Below, one piece after another: positions 14,201 through 26,800 of a stretch of 64,000 nt of DNA. The DNA comes from Nymphaea colorata (taxonomy: Eukaryota > Streptophyta > Magnoliopsida > Nymphaeales > Nymphaeaceae): contig NC_045140.1 in NCBI RefSeq assembly GCF_008831285.2, positions 26,244,131 through 26,308,130 on the forward strand, in the 5' to 3' direction. The notes below the pieces were generated by a model that was not told where the DNA came from, ran no database searches, and worked only from the letters and a program-made list of their open reading frames with translations. The position numbers and the translations under genes were made by a program. Each line of letters opens with the position of its first letter. Position 1 is the first letter of the stretch.

Positions 14201-16560
14201 CTAAGGTACCAGGTCTGAGGCAACTCAGTTGATTCGATCAAGTTATTAAACATTTCTAAAAGATCAGGATAAAGGTAGATGACAATCATGCACGATTAGA
14301 ACAAGACAAGGAATAGATAACCTCATTCACTTGAACACAATTTGTGATGCGCTTAGCTCTACTGGCGAACTGCAAAGTCCCCCTTGTTTCATCAACATGA
14401 ACCTGTAGATATATAATTGATTGCATGTAGTGAGTTTAATGGAATTGATCAAAAGAAAATACCTAGAAAAGCCAGACTAAGTTTTACCTCTTCAGGTGCA
14501 ACCGTACAGATAATAGAAGTCTTTGCATTGCCACCCAGAGCAGGCTGAAGAATTCTGGTGAGCTTGCTATCACGGTAAGGAATATGTCCTCTGCAAAGAG
14601 GATATACCAGTGAGAAATTAGAATCCAAATAATTGTACTGCTGATAATGAAAATTTAAGAGAAAAGGGGATCCCTATGCCAAACCTTTGCCTAACACCGT
14701 TATCACTAAGTTTGTTGATAACATTGCCAAGGGCCATTAAGCTTTTATTTATGTATTTCCCTTCCTTCAAACGTACGCCACCAGCACCAGTCTTTGCAAT
14801 ACGCTCTGAACCAGCCAAATCTACCAAATTCTGGAAAAACAAAGTTTGTATTTTAAACAGCCAATAACTTGTATAAACAAAAAGGAAATAAGAAGAATTA
14901 TTATGCTCTCATATGCCGTCATAAGAAACATATGAAGATAGTTTCCAGAAATGCGCTACACAAACCAAAACGGAGACGCGGACAGCATCTTCAGTCCTAT
15001 CCCCAAATGCTGCAGGTTCTTGCCCTCGACTTTCTATAACCTAAATTGAATCTCAACATTAACCTCCATGGAGAAAAATGCAGAAAGAACTAATCATAAA
15101 GAAAATTCTAGAAGAAAATAGGCACACCATTCTAAAGATAGTGTGGGATCTACTACTTCTGGAATTGATGTTTGTCTGCCCAACATGTCTATGAACTGCA
15201 AGACATTGTCAGAAGAACTTTCTGTCATTCAATTTTGAAACTGGTCCATTAAAAAAATTGAAAAAGAAAACATTGTTCAGAGTTTACCTTCTCCATATTC
15301 AATGAGATCAATTACTTGTTCAGGGCTATTCACAATCTCTTCTCTTAGGCCAGCAACAAAAATTCCTCTCTAGAAAATATAGAGGACAGGCATGATGACA
15401 ATTTGATATACACAAATTAATTGTCATTCACTTTAACTAGTCTTAGTATGTCACCTCTAAATTCTCATGAATTTGCAGCTTTCGGTTCTCTGGCCTAAAT
15501 AGATCGTTGATTTCTTCATTATAGATCTCCATGTATGAAACCCGAATCAAAAACTCACGATCTGTCGTCTAGTTTCAGAAATACAGGCAAACATCAGAAA
15601 AGAGAACACCAATCTACCATTTTAGAGGTTGTTATGTATAGCATTCTAGCAGCTATTAGTGCGAAAACGACATGATTACCAATTTAATATTCCGAAAGAC
15701 ATCTTGGACAGCCAGATGGATAACTCCTGGGTCGTTTGAAGAACCTTTCATTGTGAAAGTTTTTCCACTGCTGGTCTGCCCATAAGCGAACACAGTTCCT
15801 GCAAGGATTGAGTACCGTATTTTATAATTATTCAACTCAAAAATTAATACAAAAAGTAAGCCATATATTGAATAGGCCAAATATGTAAAAATTAGAGGCA
15901 TATAACTTATAAGTGCCACGCTGTGGCATATACACTATACAGCTCGTATGGAAAGTTAAAATTATAAATATGTTGCAAGTTACAAATTCCAATCTACTCC
16001 CAGCCTAGAAGTGACGCGAAAACAGTCAAACAGCAAAGATCTCAGGCATAAGACTTCCTAAATAACCAAAACTAGTGTTGCTTTTGCTCGGAGCAGCTCA
16101 GACAATGATTCAGATCACGACAAAGTTATAAAATAATCGCGATGTGAACATGACCAAAATCCTCCAATCCTTCAAAATACTAAAAGAACAGAAATTAACA
16201 TAAGAGGTACCATTGAATCCCTTGACTGCCGCTTGGATGACATCCTTCGTGTGGCGCTCATAAACGCTCAAATTCGTGCAAGTGTCATCGAACACGTGAT
16301 CTGCAAAGTCAATCCAAGAACCCCCGCTAAAGGTTTTTGCACTGTAAGAGGGAACTGGGGAGAAGAGAAGAATCTGCAGGACGGAAGGGAAAAAGGAGTT
16401 TACCGAAAGCGAAGGAGACGCCTGAAATGGGAGTGCCCAGAGGAGAGTGAAGGGAGATTCGATTGTCGTCGATCCTCCAATTAGCTGGACTGGGGCTTGG
16501 ATTAAGGCCTTCTTGAGGCAGCGGCGGGCGGAAGCGGACGGCGACGCAGATCTTCTCCAT
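8227..16560 (-). CDS. Kinesin-like protein, KIN-7N type, 18 exons
   Basis: The exons, in gene order, are 16404..16560, 16211..16300, 15680..15798, 15455..15568, 15288..15369, 15128..15195, 14966..15040, 14685..14830, 14488..14590, 14322..14402, 12981..13049, 12857..12916, 12608..12757, 11333..11626, 10823..10912, 9992..10150, 9620..9877 and 8227..8574. They total 2,463 nt or 820 residues, close to Arabidopsis KIN-7N (about 823). The N-terminal motor domain starts [13 protein letters not shown]. It has the P-loop GQTSSGKT at residues 89-96, switch I SSRSH near 201-205, switch II DLAGSE at 239-244 and the neck-proximal [13 protein letters not shown]. The remainder is a coiled-coil stalk rich in Glu, Lys and Leu. 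This family moves along microtubules by ATP hydrolysis and is CENP-E related. All motor residues look intact. The last acceptor (8575) was picked from the frame and a good pyrimidine tract and is less certain. Intron 17 is about 1 kb. Confidence 0.92.
11741..11780. repeat. Perfect 20-bp tandem duplication
   Basis: GTGTTAATTAACATCATGAA occurs twice head to tail inside intron 13 of the kinesin gene. A diverged third copy (ATTAACGTCATGAAAAT) lies just upstream near 11692. Confidence 0.9.
13494..13725. repeat. Perfect 116-bp tandem duplication in kinesin intron 10
   Basis: The block 13494-13609 is repeated without a difference I can see as 13610-13725. It starts with AAATGTAAGGACGAAAG and ends with GCAAGGTTTT. 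It lies wholly within the 1.27-kb intron 10, so it does not touch coding sequence. The lack of divergence suggests a recent event or an assembly artefact. Confidence 0.92.
13726..14300. repeat. Possible transposon remnant in kinesin intron 10
   Basis: This part of intron 10 holds an AT-rich stretch, a (GT)n microsatellite near 13998-14020, and then a segment around 14040-14240 rich in phrases like GACTCGGC and CACGGCC. Similar phrases occur around 33140-33300. The two may be parts of one repeat family, but I see no termini. Confidence 0.3.
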
Positions 16561-16575
16561 CTTCTCCTCCACCAC

Positions 16576-16580
16576 CCGTT
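16576..16580 (-). promoter_or_regulatory. MSA-like core (AACGG), proximal
   Basis: On the kinesin strand the context is TCAACGGGT, matching the core of the mitosis-specific activator element bound by three-repeat MYB factors. It lies about 16 bp before the ATG, probably in the 5' UTR. A five-base core is weak evidence alone. Confidence 0.3.
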
Positions 16581-16707
16581 GACAACCCCTTGAGGGCAAG
16601 ATAGATAGTCCCCAATCCGACTCTCCCTGAGCCCTCCCTTTCTAGATTTCGCAAGCCTTGTAAACTGCATACAGTTCCGCTACTTTTTAAACCGAGAAGA
16701 ACCGCGC

Positions 16708-16712
16708 CCGTT
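16708..16712 (-). promoter_or_regulatory. MSA-like core (AACGG), distal
   Basis: A second AACGG core sits on the kinesin strand, in the context GCAACGGGC, about 150 bp upstream of the ATG. Paired MSA cores are common in promoters of G2/M-expressed plant genes, which would suit a mitotic kinesin. Confidence 0.3.
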
Positions 16713-17471
16713 GCTTCCTCGTCGTCGATTTGAATTTTCTTCCCTTTTTACGTGCTAACCAAAATGCCCCCGTTTCTTGGGAAAATTACTAACCGTCCCG
16801 CTGTCTTTCAATTTTTCTAATTTCTTTTTTACTTTTTTCCAAAATTTCTTCTTTTGAACAATTTACATGTAGAGCGCATTTAATTTCCGAAATAGTCATT
16901 GTGGTCTATTTATACTTAAAAACCAGAAATAAAAAGTGAAACTTTTTTGCCCGTGATTTTTTTTTTTTAACTAAGATTTATCCAAAAGCAAAGAAAGCTC
17001 TTTTCAACCATGTGTGTGATGATTCCTTTTGGTAAATCAGGCAAGCGACCATGCTCTTGTATTCAAGTACAAGTAAATTTTCATCGAAAAAAGGCGCCAC
17101 AAAAGTTGCCAGTTTAGTTTGCTTGCATTTTTTATTTTTTTCAGAAGTATAAAATGTTTATAAATTTCAAATAACAAGTATCAAGACCAAAGAATATGGT
17201 GGTGTTTGGATGAACAAATTGTTCTTAAAAATTAAGTTTTGTTAAAAATTTAGACTTTTTAGTCATTTTTGAAACTTAGTTTGGTTATACGCTTACTGTC
17301 TTTGATACGACGGCATACTGTCTTTGATACGGACGGGCCCACGGTGGCTGTGGTGCGCTCTCCGTCTCCCTCACAGAAGCTCCGCCACAGATTTCCCTCC
17401 TCACTGCCCTTCTCTTCTCCGATGACTCCAGGGAAGGCCACGAACCTGCTCCTTACACTGTCGCCGTCGAG

Positions 17472-19006
17472 ATGGCGTGGTCTTCCATACGCGTCGCCAA
17501 CTCCCCCTCCCTCCTCTGCCTCCCACTGGCCCCTCTTCCCTCACCTCCTCCGACGTCTTCTTCTACCTCCATCTCAGTCCCCTTGTCTCGCCGTTCTTCC
17601 TCGATTCGTTCCATCACCAGGTTGTCAAAGCGGGGCTCCTCTTTGGTGATGGGCGCCTCCTCTTCGTCTTCCTTGGACGGCTTTAACGCGGAGGAAATCA
17701 CTTCCCTTACCGTTCTCAGGGCAGATTCTGGAGAGTCCGTGCAATTCAGGGACCTTTGGGATCAGAACGACGTGAGCTTCTCCTTCTTTGTTACTGTCTC
17801 CCCTTTTTCTTTTCTTTTTACTTATTTCTCTCGCTATTGGTGCTATTTATTCGATAACTTCCATCACGAAAACTTCCTCAATTCCTTCTCTGGCGGTTAT
17901 TGTTAAATAAAGAGGAACAGTCATGTTTTTGTTATCTTAAGAACTGAAGCCCAGACATCAAGTGCATGTAGGATATGTCTCTAGTACATAGAGTGGTTTT
18001 AAGATGGTGGAGAGGAGAAACTCAGCCCGAGACTCTGACACCTCATGGAAGGTGCACCGGCAAATCACTGTAGGTCTTCGTCGATCCTGCAAAGGTGCAC
18101 CCACTTTAGCTCTTTCTGCGTTTGATGTTTATGATAGCCAAACTGTGCACTAAGACCACCAATTTGAGTATGAGAGCAGGCCCATCTAGCCAGAATAATT
18201 TTGTGTGTCTCTATAACTCGAATTAATACGGTACGGTAACCAGAATCATGGCTAAAACGCAACTTATGCAGTACTGCTGTGATTGGGGGCATTGAGAACT
18301 TTCATGGCATTAAGTTAACTATGAGTTAACAGACTAGCATGAGGAAAACCTTGTTTTGACTGACTGAATTTTATTTCCTCTCTTTGTTCTCTTTCAAACT
18401 TCTTCAGGTTATGGTTTATATGCATCGTTCAGAAACAAAGACCCATGTATTTTGAAATTTTCCTATTTGGCTTTTCTCCTCTTGCTTTGAATGATGACCT
18501 CCATAGCAAGTTCGTTTTTTCACCTCGATTGTGACGTCCTGTACCAGGGTGTGGCTGTCGTTGCACTTCTCAGGCATTTTGGCTGTGTGTGCTGGTAAAT
18601 CGTGACCCTTATTGGGGAGTCTTCTCTGCTTTGTTATTGCTGTTTGAATTTGAAATATTTTTGGCCTGTTAATCCTTTTCGTTAAATTTATTCTTGTAAT
18701 TTTGAAAAGCTGGGAACTTGCATCAGTGCTGAGAGATGTGAAGCCAAGATTTGACTCTGCTGGAGTGAAACTTATAGCGGTTGGTGTTGGCACTCCTGAT
18801 AAAGCTCAAGTTTTAGCGGAAAAAGTACGTAACTGAACTTTCCATGTTATCTTTTCTAAATTCTAATCCTTAGTGGTAGATCATTATGTGAAAATTATTA
18901 AAAGCATGCTCTTTCAACTTTGTATTAATCAACCATACTGACCCACTTAATATTTGTATGCAGCTACCCTTCCCACTAGATTGCCTTTATGCTGATCCTG
19001 ATCGCA

Positions 19007-19072
<66 letters not shown>

Positions 19073-19819
19073 AAATTGGTAGGTGCTAAAGGGACTATCT
19101 CAGCTTTGATCTTTTCCAGTGGTTGAGAGAAAAACAAGAATAAAAATGTGTGAACTAATACTAGATTGACAAAAATGCTCAATCACTTTTTTTTATTTAC
19201 TTTTCTCTTTACATCAAGGGTTTACATCAAGGGATGATATTGTTCTATATTTGTGTAGCATTTAAGTGACTGGCACCTACCAAGTTCTCATATATTATGG
19301 TAACTAAACCTTACAGATATTATCCAGGTATACAATGCTTTGGGACTCTATTACGGTTTGAGCCGTACATTCTTCAACCCAGCCAGTGTAAGTCATCTCA
19401 TCAGGATCTAAACAAGCTTTTTTCTCCCATCTGTTGATTATTTTGTAAACTTTTGAGCCAGTTTCTTGCATCATGAAAACATAATTATTTTCAAAATGGG
19501 CCATAAAACAGGCTAAGGTGTTCACAAGATTTGACTCCATCCAAAAAGCTTTGAAGAATTACACAATCTCTGCGACCCCTGATGATCGAAGCAGTGTATT
19601 GCAGCAGGTTTGTGTTTACCGTAATTCATGTGCATTCAAATGGCAATCCTCTCAGTTATAACAAGCTAATCCTCGTTTCTTTTTTCATGCATTGCCAAGG
19701 GTGGAATGTTCATTTTCAAGGGAAAGCAACTGATATACGCTAGAAAGGATGAAGGTACCGGTGATCATGCTCCCTTAGAGGACATTCTGAACCTCTGCTG
19801 CACCGCGCCTGCTGTATGA
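17472..19819 (+). CDS. Chloroplast thioredoxin-like AAED1 (PRXL2 family)
   Basis: The model is join(17472..17771, 18548..18594, 18710..18824, 18964..19008, 19328..19387, 19512..19607, 19700..19819), 260 residues, in frame throughout. The first 60 or so residues are rich in Ser, Pro and Arg with few acidic residues, as expected for a chloroplast transit peptide. The mature part is an AhpC/TSA-type thioredoxin fold. It has RHFGCVCCWELA with cysteines at 113, 115 and 116, then KLIAVGVGTPDKA, PFPLDCLYADP, GLYYGLSRTFFNP, GGMFIFKGKQ and YARKDEGTGDH, closely resembling the Arabidopsis At2g37240 product as I remember it. Members are presumed thiol peroxidases or reductases, but their substrate is not established. 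The start is the first ATG that gives a transit peptide in frame with the fold. The gene is head to head with the kinesin and tail to tail with MMT. Confidence 0.88.
19011..19069. repeat. Compound (CT)14(AT)n microsatellite at a splice donor
   Basis: The tract begins right after the GT donor of intron 4 of the AAED1-like gene (exon 4 ends CGCAAG at 19008, followed by GTCTCTCT). It runs about 28 bases of CT and then about 31 of AT. Length changes would alter donor positions +3 onward only in phase, since every unit restores CT. Confidence 0.92.
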
Positions 19820-20852
19820 CATTTTGCGTGTTTTACTATCATTGCTTATGGCACAATAAGGCGCTTTTATGCTTTCTGCAATTCTAGATCAGGATGATCC
19901 GCTCTTGTTTTGGCTGATTCAAGTTATACTAGATTGACCAGTATATACCAAAACAAGAACCTATTTGTAAAAGATGATCCAAAAACCATGAGAAACTATT
20001 TTCTCAGACAGTATGGATAACTATTTTGCTTCATAATCGAGCCAGATCTGGATCTTGATGTGCATATATCAGTCGTTGGGTCCAGGCCGGGGTTTAGATA
20101 TATAGAATATGTGAAACAACATTTTTCCTCTCCGCATGTGCGTCCGTTTCCCTGTGTTTGGATGCCTATGAGATCCTATGAGCGACCAGATTCAAGGTGT
20201 ATATAAAATATATTTTCATCAGTCACCGCTCCTTGTCAACTCGTTCACGTGGTAAACCTTAGGATCTTGCTTACCGTTAATGTTTATCCAGGAGTGGTCT
20301 GTACAAAGCCGTGGCCCCATAAAAAAACCAAGTTTCTTTATGCCCGTGTTTTTACAAATTTGCAAAGAATTCAGCAACGACGTGGCGATACGAGTGCGAG
20401 ATGCAATATAAACTTGGGCCTCTGGCCCCATCTCATCGTGGCAGGGAGAGTGTGAGGAATTTATATTGAGCCCTTGACGGGACGACGGCCCCTAGACTCA
20501 GAACTCACCATGAAAGGAAACTCCTGGGCCCCTGTCTCTTTTAGCCCAAGGGTCATTCTGCCAACATGACCTGTAGCTTTTGAAATGTATTTCAGATTAT
20601 GGTGTATTAATCGGCCAACTGCCATCTTTATTTGTCATTGCAAACAGGCTTGTAAAATTTTGCAGTTATGCTGCAACCGAACAAAAAGACATAATATCTC
20701 ACATTAAAAAGGACATAATATTACCATGAACATTTGTGTTTTGCTGATGGAGAAATTTTCAGTATTTATTATTGAGGAGCTTGATATAGCACGTCAATCT
20801 AGCTTTCTAGACCAATGGTGCCAGCATAGGCGAGATGCTAAATACTGGCCAC
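19820..20852. other. Convergent 3' region between AAED1-like and MMT genes
   Basis: About 1 kb separates the two stop codons. It must hold both 3' UTRs and polyadenylation signals. No additional gene is evident. The part around 20040-20460 is somewhat richer in GC and could be repeat-derived, but I recognise nothing in it. Confidence 0.5.
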
Positions 20853-23800
20853 TCATTTTCCAAGGACTAGCTCTTTGAAGTGCATGATACTTCGTAGTGC
20901 ACTTTCAAACTCTGCTTCCTGTAAGGCAACTGTTAGACGGCAATACCCCGGCACCCCAGTCCATGAACTGCTGTTAATGCACAGTCCTGTGGCTTTGAGG
21001 ATCGTCTCCCTGATGTTTGATTGGCTAAGCATGACATTGGTGCTACCATTATCTTCCAAGCCGTTCAGTGTGACAGATTTTCCGAAATAGGCAGATGGTT
21101 CTGCCATCACAGATACTCCACCGTAGCACTCTAGCACATTCCACCCACAATGTCCTAGTGTCTAACAAATTCAGTAAAAAGGTGGTTAGCAGATGCATCC
21201 GATATGACAAGCAGAAATACTACTGAACATTAAGACAGAAATGAATGCAACTAAAGCACGATCACAAAAGACTACCTCTTTCAAACGTATTACTCTGGCC
21301 TTAAGAATTGCTTTCAGTTCTGAAATGGCCTCTGAAAAGCTTGTTTCTTGCCGGCATCTCATGCTCAACAACTTCTTTATAGCATACCTCATGGTACTGT
21401 GTGGCTTGCTCAAGCCTGGGAAACTGTGGAGTACTTCAATTAGAAGAGGGTCGTTGATAACCAAAAATCCAAAGTCCAGTCCCCCTCTCAGCATCCCAGA
21501 GGAGAGTCCACCAAGAAGACAAACAGAGAAATGTGGGTTAGGTTTCTTCATCTCCATGAATATGTCGTCCAGATTCCACTTGTCCATGTCCCCAGTGTTG
21601 AACTCCAACCCAGAGAATGAAGTGTCTATCACCACCCTGGCTCCGAATCGTGCACAAACTGAAAGAATACCTTTCATTTCCTCGTTTCCGTAAATGGAGC
21701 CTGTGGGGCTGACAGTTGGCCCTGAAATGTATATCCATGGTTTGTTTACAGTCCCCAAGAAATTAGTTAATATCCTGTCGCTGAGCTTGAATCCATTGTC
21801 TTTTGTTGTTGGGATGGTGGCAAAATTGGTTTTCATAAACTTTGCTGCAGACATATAGTTTCCGTTGCAGCCAGCAGGAAAACAGAGGGTTCCACCTTCT
21901 TCATTACAGCAAAGGATCAATTTATTGAACAAAGCTAGAGGGCAATCCCCATAAACCAACTCAGAGGCGTTATGCATAACAAACCCATAATTTTCATTTA
22001 TAAACAGTTGAATCTCCTCACCAACATCAGTCTCTTGCTCTGTCATGTTCTGCCTTGCAAAACTTTCAAAGATGGCACCTTTAATGGCCAGAGGAATTGG
22101 TAAAGAACTGTGATCAACATCCATGTGTATCAGTTGTGTATCCTTGGTTCTATTCACAGAGAGCTCAGCATCATTAAAAGCCGTAATGGCAGATTTTGTA
22201 AAACCAATCATTGCAGTTGACTCGTTCTTGTGTTCCCTCTGTGCAGACAATAATAACATAAAAAATTGTGAGTATATGCACCTAATGCTAATTGAAACTC
22301 GATCCTTGGTGCATCTAGCATAGATAGAAGGCCTTGGGGAAGAACTTGTAGCAAGTACAAGCTCCAAGTAGGCTAAGAACACGCACACATGCAAAGACAA
22401 GTGAATAGTGCATAAGGCTTAGGCGCCATGCATCAGAAAGTGACATTCTCAATGCTAGATATCAAAAGCTAGGTCACACAGACTCACCAAAATACTTTCT
22501 GCACTGGAGTTGTCATTAGGTGAAGATGAGGATCCATTCCAGCAACCAACAATTTGCTTTCTTTTTCAGTGAATCAATGTTGGAATCATAGGTTACTAAA
22601 TGTAAATTGCTATTTGCTAATTTTATTGCTTGTGCAAATTTTTCGTATGAAACTTGTATCTATGAGAGTTTATGTGTGTGTGTGTGTGTGTGTGCATCCC
22701 CGACGCACCTGACCCCTTATTTTTTTGAAAAAAATTCCCCACCTGCACCCTGCATCTGTGACACGAGTCAAAATCCAGACAGAGAATCTGCTAACCTCTA
22801 GTGAACTGCTGTTACCATGACATGGGGAGGTTTATAAATTATAACTGGCAAAAAAGGGACAACCTACAAGAGCATGACCACACTCATTAACCGATTTTCA
22901 ACTTCAAAAGTAAGAATGCATTGTACAAGGTTGCATCAGTAGATACTCCGAATGAAATATGTAGGAAACACGTCCATGAGATTGTCAGCTCTGTGCCAAC
23001 TATTCAAGCACACTTGGAGAAGAAGTTTTTATTACCTGCACTATAGGACGGCGATCAGAAAGCTGAAAGGACAGAAGCTCATGGAAAAGACAACCATAAT
23101 AGTACTGGCTAAATAAAGCTGTATGGCCTTCAAGTAGTTCAACTGTCTTAGACAATGCACTGAAAATAGATCCTTCCTCACAAATGACAAAAGCCACTTC
23201 CAAATCCGAATAAACCTGAAAATATTAGTTTTAATTCACCATGGAAAATCAAATAAAAAATAATAACAAAAAATATGAACCAATGGTACAAGTATGAACC
23301 ACACAAATACCTGATTTTTAAGAAGGCCACAAAAGATTGCTGCATGTGAGGGTAAAACATTGCCAGCAAGGTACTTTAGAACCCCATTAGAACCAGGAAG
23401 ACTAGAAAGCTCAAGATGATCAGATATGTCTAAGAAGAGCCGAGATCCAGTCTCCCTTGTTGTATCTAGCAGTTGCTCAAATGCTGTACTAGTAACAACT
23501 TCAAATTCTGCCATGCCAGTGATCACAACTTGTGGTTTTAATTTCTTAATCAACTCAATCAAAAGATCAGATTGACGTGGTGCTTCAATCACTGTTATCA
23601 CATCTTCTTCATGCTTGTCATCAGCTATACAATTTGTTCCCTGGAAAAAGTCACAAATGTAAGTAATTCTGGTGCCATGAACAAGTACCAGGGAGTGAAA
23701 GCTGTTCTCCCCAAATAAGATCACCTCCTTAAACTAGGAACATCCGCCATATGTATATAACACTTTCAGAAAATTTCAAATTTTATGTGGTTATGATGAT

Positions 23801-26800
23801 AAAAAATAGAAATTTCAGAAATACGTGGCGTCAATAATGAAGCTTAAATAGGTTGTACTGAGAACTATCAGCTTGTGAGAAGGAAAGAAATTCATATTTT
23901 CTAGATTGAGAAAAGTTTAGGAAGATAAGGCACCTTTCTACCTTGTCCTCCGGTCTGAAATTGTTGACATAGGAAAAAATAAGAACGAGTAGTTGGGCCA
24001 CTAACAGGCATTGAACGACAAAAGCATGTCATTTTCACTAAAATCATGATCAAGGCTATTGAGCACCAATTTCAGTTCAACATGGTATCATTACAATTTT
24101 GTGTGGAGGTGCCATGGAATTTCCTGACGTTTATTGAATTATCAAGTCCTTTCCTGTTTTCTCTTAGGTTTCCATAATTTCCTCAGACATTTCTAAGAGG
24201 AAAAATGATGGTCTAGTCCACGCATCTAAAATGAAGTTACAAAAATGCAAGTTTTCAAGGAATAACAGCAAAATCATGCTTGAATATTCTACATTTGCCT
24301 GATATTATCAAGCACAAAGACTCAAACAAAAAATTCAAAATTTGTGCATATTTTTCATATCACAAACAGTTAGGTGCTTTTTTGTAATTTTCATCTAAAA
24401 TGTAGAATAAGAGCTACTGCATGAGTGCATGTCATTGACATCATAGCTAACAGAACAGGCATTTTTATTCTTTATATTGAAAAGGAAAATATTGCAGCAG
24501 TACCTCTATTGCCAAAGATGTCAACCATTTCTTCGGCAAGTGTTTGGTCAGATATTGATCCACAATGGCTAGACGGGGTGAAAAAAGTCGGAGTGCATCT
24601 TCGATCGCCACAGCCCTTGATGGAAATATGACAACATTCTGACATTCCATAAGCAAAATGCGTTAGAAATGGAAAATTCCTTGAAAATCTATTTCATCGA
24701 CAAAAAGTATATTATTTTGAGAAATCTATTTCTGCATGGAGAAAATGAGGAGGATGCATCAGGATAACTCATAACTGCAAAAGTAACACCTCAGATTGGC
24801 CAGTTGACCACTTCACTGTCTAACACATTTTGACTGCTAGTTAATTGGAGTTTTACAGCCGAGCAAAAATTAAGCATCCAGCAATGTATGTGCAATGACA
24901 GCTATTCCCATTATACAACAATAGGCTAAAACAATAAACTAAATGAAGAAAAGATACGGTACGGTATTGGCAAATTGCAATATAACACAAAAAGCCTTTA
25001 ATGCCTTCCAGAACTTGAAAATTGAGCTGCCTATCTAGAATTAATAGCACCTAAAAGAAGAATAAAATTGGAGAATACAATTGATCAGCCTAGACAGTGC
25101 ATCTTCTGCAGGGATCCATAATCCATAATATAAGAATACTAGAGCTGCTTTTGTAGCCATCTTACATTGATATTTAGTGGAACGTGATGGTACGTCCGCA
25201 TGAAGCTTGCTACAAGTTTGCGGAACTGTGTACTTCCAGATGGAGGCTCATATGGAAAAAATGTGTTCTCTTTTAGAATTTTGGCGAGATAAGCTAGAAA
25301 AGGAATCTTCTCATCTGCTACAGAATCATCTTCAAAGGATAAATCTAAAGAATTGCTGATCTCTTGGAAACCATTCTTGATAAAGTCAACAATTACTTTG
25401 ACCTGTTGAACATTGTAAATTTGTCAGCTCTCCCCATGTAAAATGACCATCCCTTCTAAATGAGAATTACTCAATCAAACCACTTGCCTGACTTGGTTGA
25501 CGGAGTTGGCAACTGTAGACTGATAAAGCATGTGATATGGGCCCACCAGATTTTCCATATGCCCAGGCTGTACGAGCACAGATAGGCTGATTTCCAACAA
25601 GGCCCATGAAAAATTCAAAACGATGATGACTGTTCTTCTCAATCTCAACTAGAGCTGAAATATCTGTATCAGCAGCCTGTAAAAATACAATCTATCGTCA
25701 TCATTTTCTTCTCATTGGTTATTTTTCTGAAAAAAAAAAGTGACACAGACCATAGCAGTATATGCAATAAACATATGGCTGTTGACAAACGCATAAGATG
25801 CAAATGCCATGATATATATCACTTCTAATAGCCATGCCATTTGGAATATAATAAAAGGTTCATGAAACCTCTGACTCCTACCTGGATCACTTTTGTCTGC
25901 CAAAGCTTTGTAATCCGGAAACCTCTGCGCTCAAAGAGCCTCTTACAAACACCCTGTCCTGGACGTCCCCCAATGTTAAAGACCATAATGCCCAATGGCT
26001 TAATGACAGCTATTCCTTCTTCAACAGCCCTTGCAATCAAACCCAATCCAAATTGATCCTCAACAAACCCCTGAAAAAAGGAAGGAGACTCAGTGTACAC
26101 TTCCCAAAGTTTGATGTAGATTAAAACTTGGGAAACATTCTTCTATGTTTGACAATTAGGATCAAACATACAAGAAGAAAATGACAGAAGAACTAGAAAA
26201 CCTCTACATTTGACATCATCCATGTAAGATAAAAAGTAATAAATCCAAAGCTTCTTCCTTGCAACAAGTCTCTGGAAGTTACATATTTCGTTTTAATGTA
26301 AAAATGATGAATATAATAGACATTACTACCTAGTACCTACATATGAAAGTTTTTTTACATAAACGTAATTTATGTTTCCCAAATGCTTTTTGAATGTCAT
26401 AAAGAAAAGTGAAAAGGTATCATAAGGAAAATCGTATTTACATCATTGAGTCCATATTCCTAGAGGATAACCTATGTGTATCATCAAATTCAAATATCTC
26501 TGCATGAACGTACAGCTTTAATATTTTAACATTAGGAAGCTTATGGTTTGCAGAAGATGCTTCAAGGACCACCAAACATGTCTGTTGATGTAGTTCATAA
26601 TTCATATCATGTATCACTCTATAAATGCTGACCACTAGAAATGAAAGTGGTGTTTCTGTTGGAATTATTCCAGTGCTCACATAATAAACCTCCCGTCAGG
26701 TTAGCCTGTAAATGATAGACCATCCTATTTCATCAGCTTAAGTTTAGACAGAAACTAGTGGAAGGATAAAAAAATATTCCAGCATCATTGGATTTTGATT

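Larger units (their letters stand above)
16561..17471. promoter_or_regulatory. Divergent upstream region of KIN7N and AAED1-like genes
   Basis: The kinesin start codon (minus strand) and the AAED1-like start codon (plus strand) lie 911 bp apart, head to head. The part next to the kinesin contains two AACGG cores on the gene strand. The part next to the AAED1-like gene is GC-rich and contains ACGGGCCCACGG near 17332, which includes a TGGGCC site-II-like core on the minus strand. The middle is AT-rich. Whether one promoter serves both genes cannot be told from sequence. Confidence 0.45.

Noticed and set aside
17453-17701. Acidic minus-strand frame opposite AAED1-like exon 1
   Set aside because: Shadow of the Ser/Pro-rich transit-peptide coding sequence on the plus strand.
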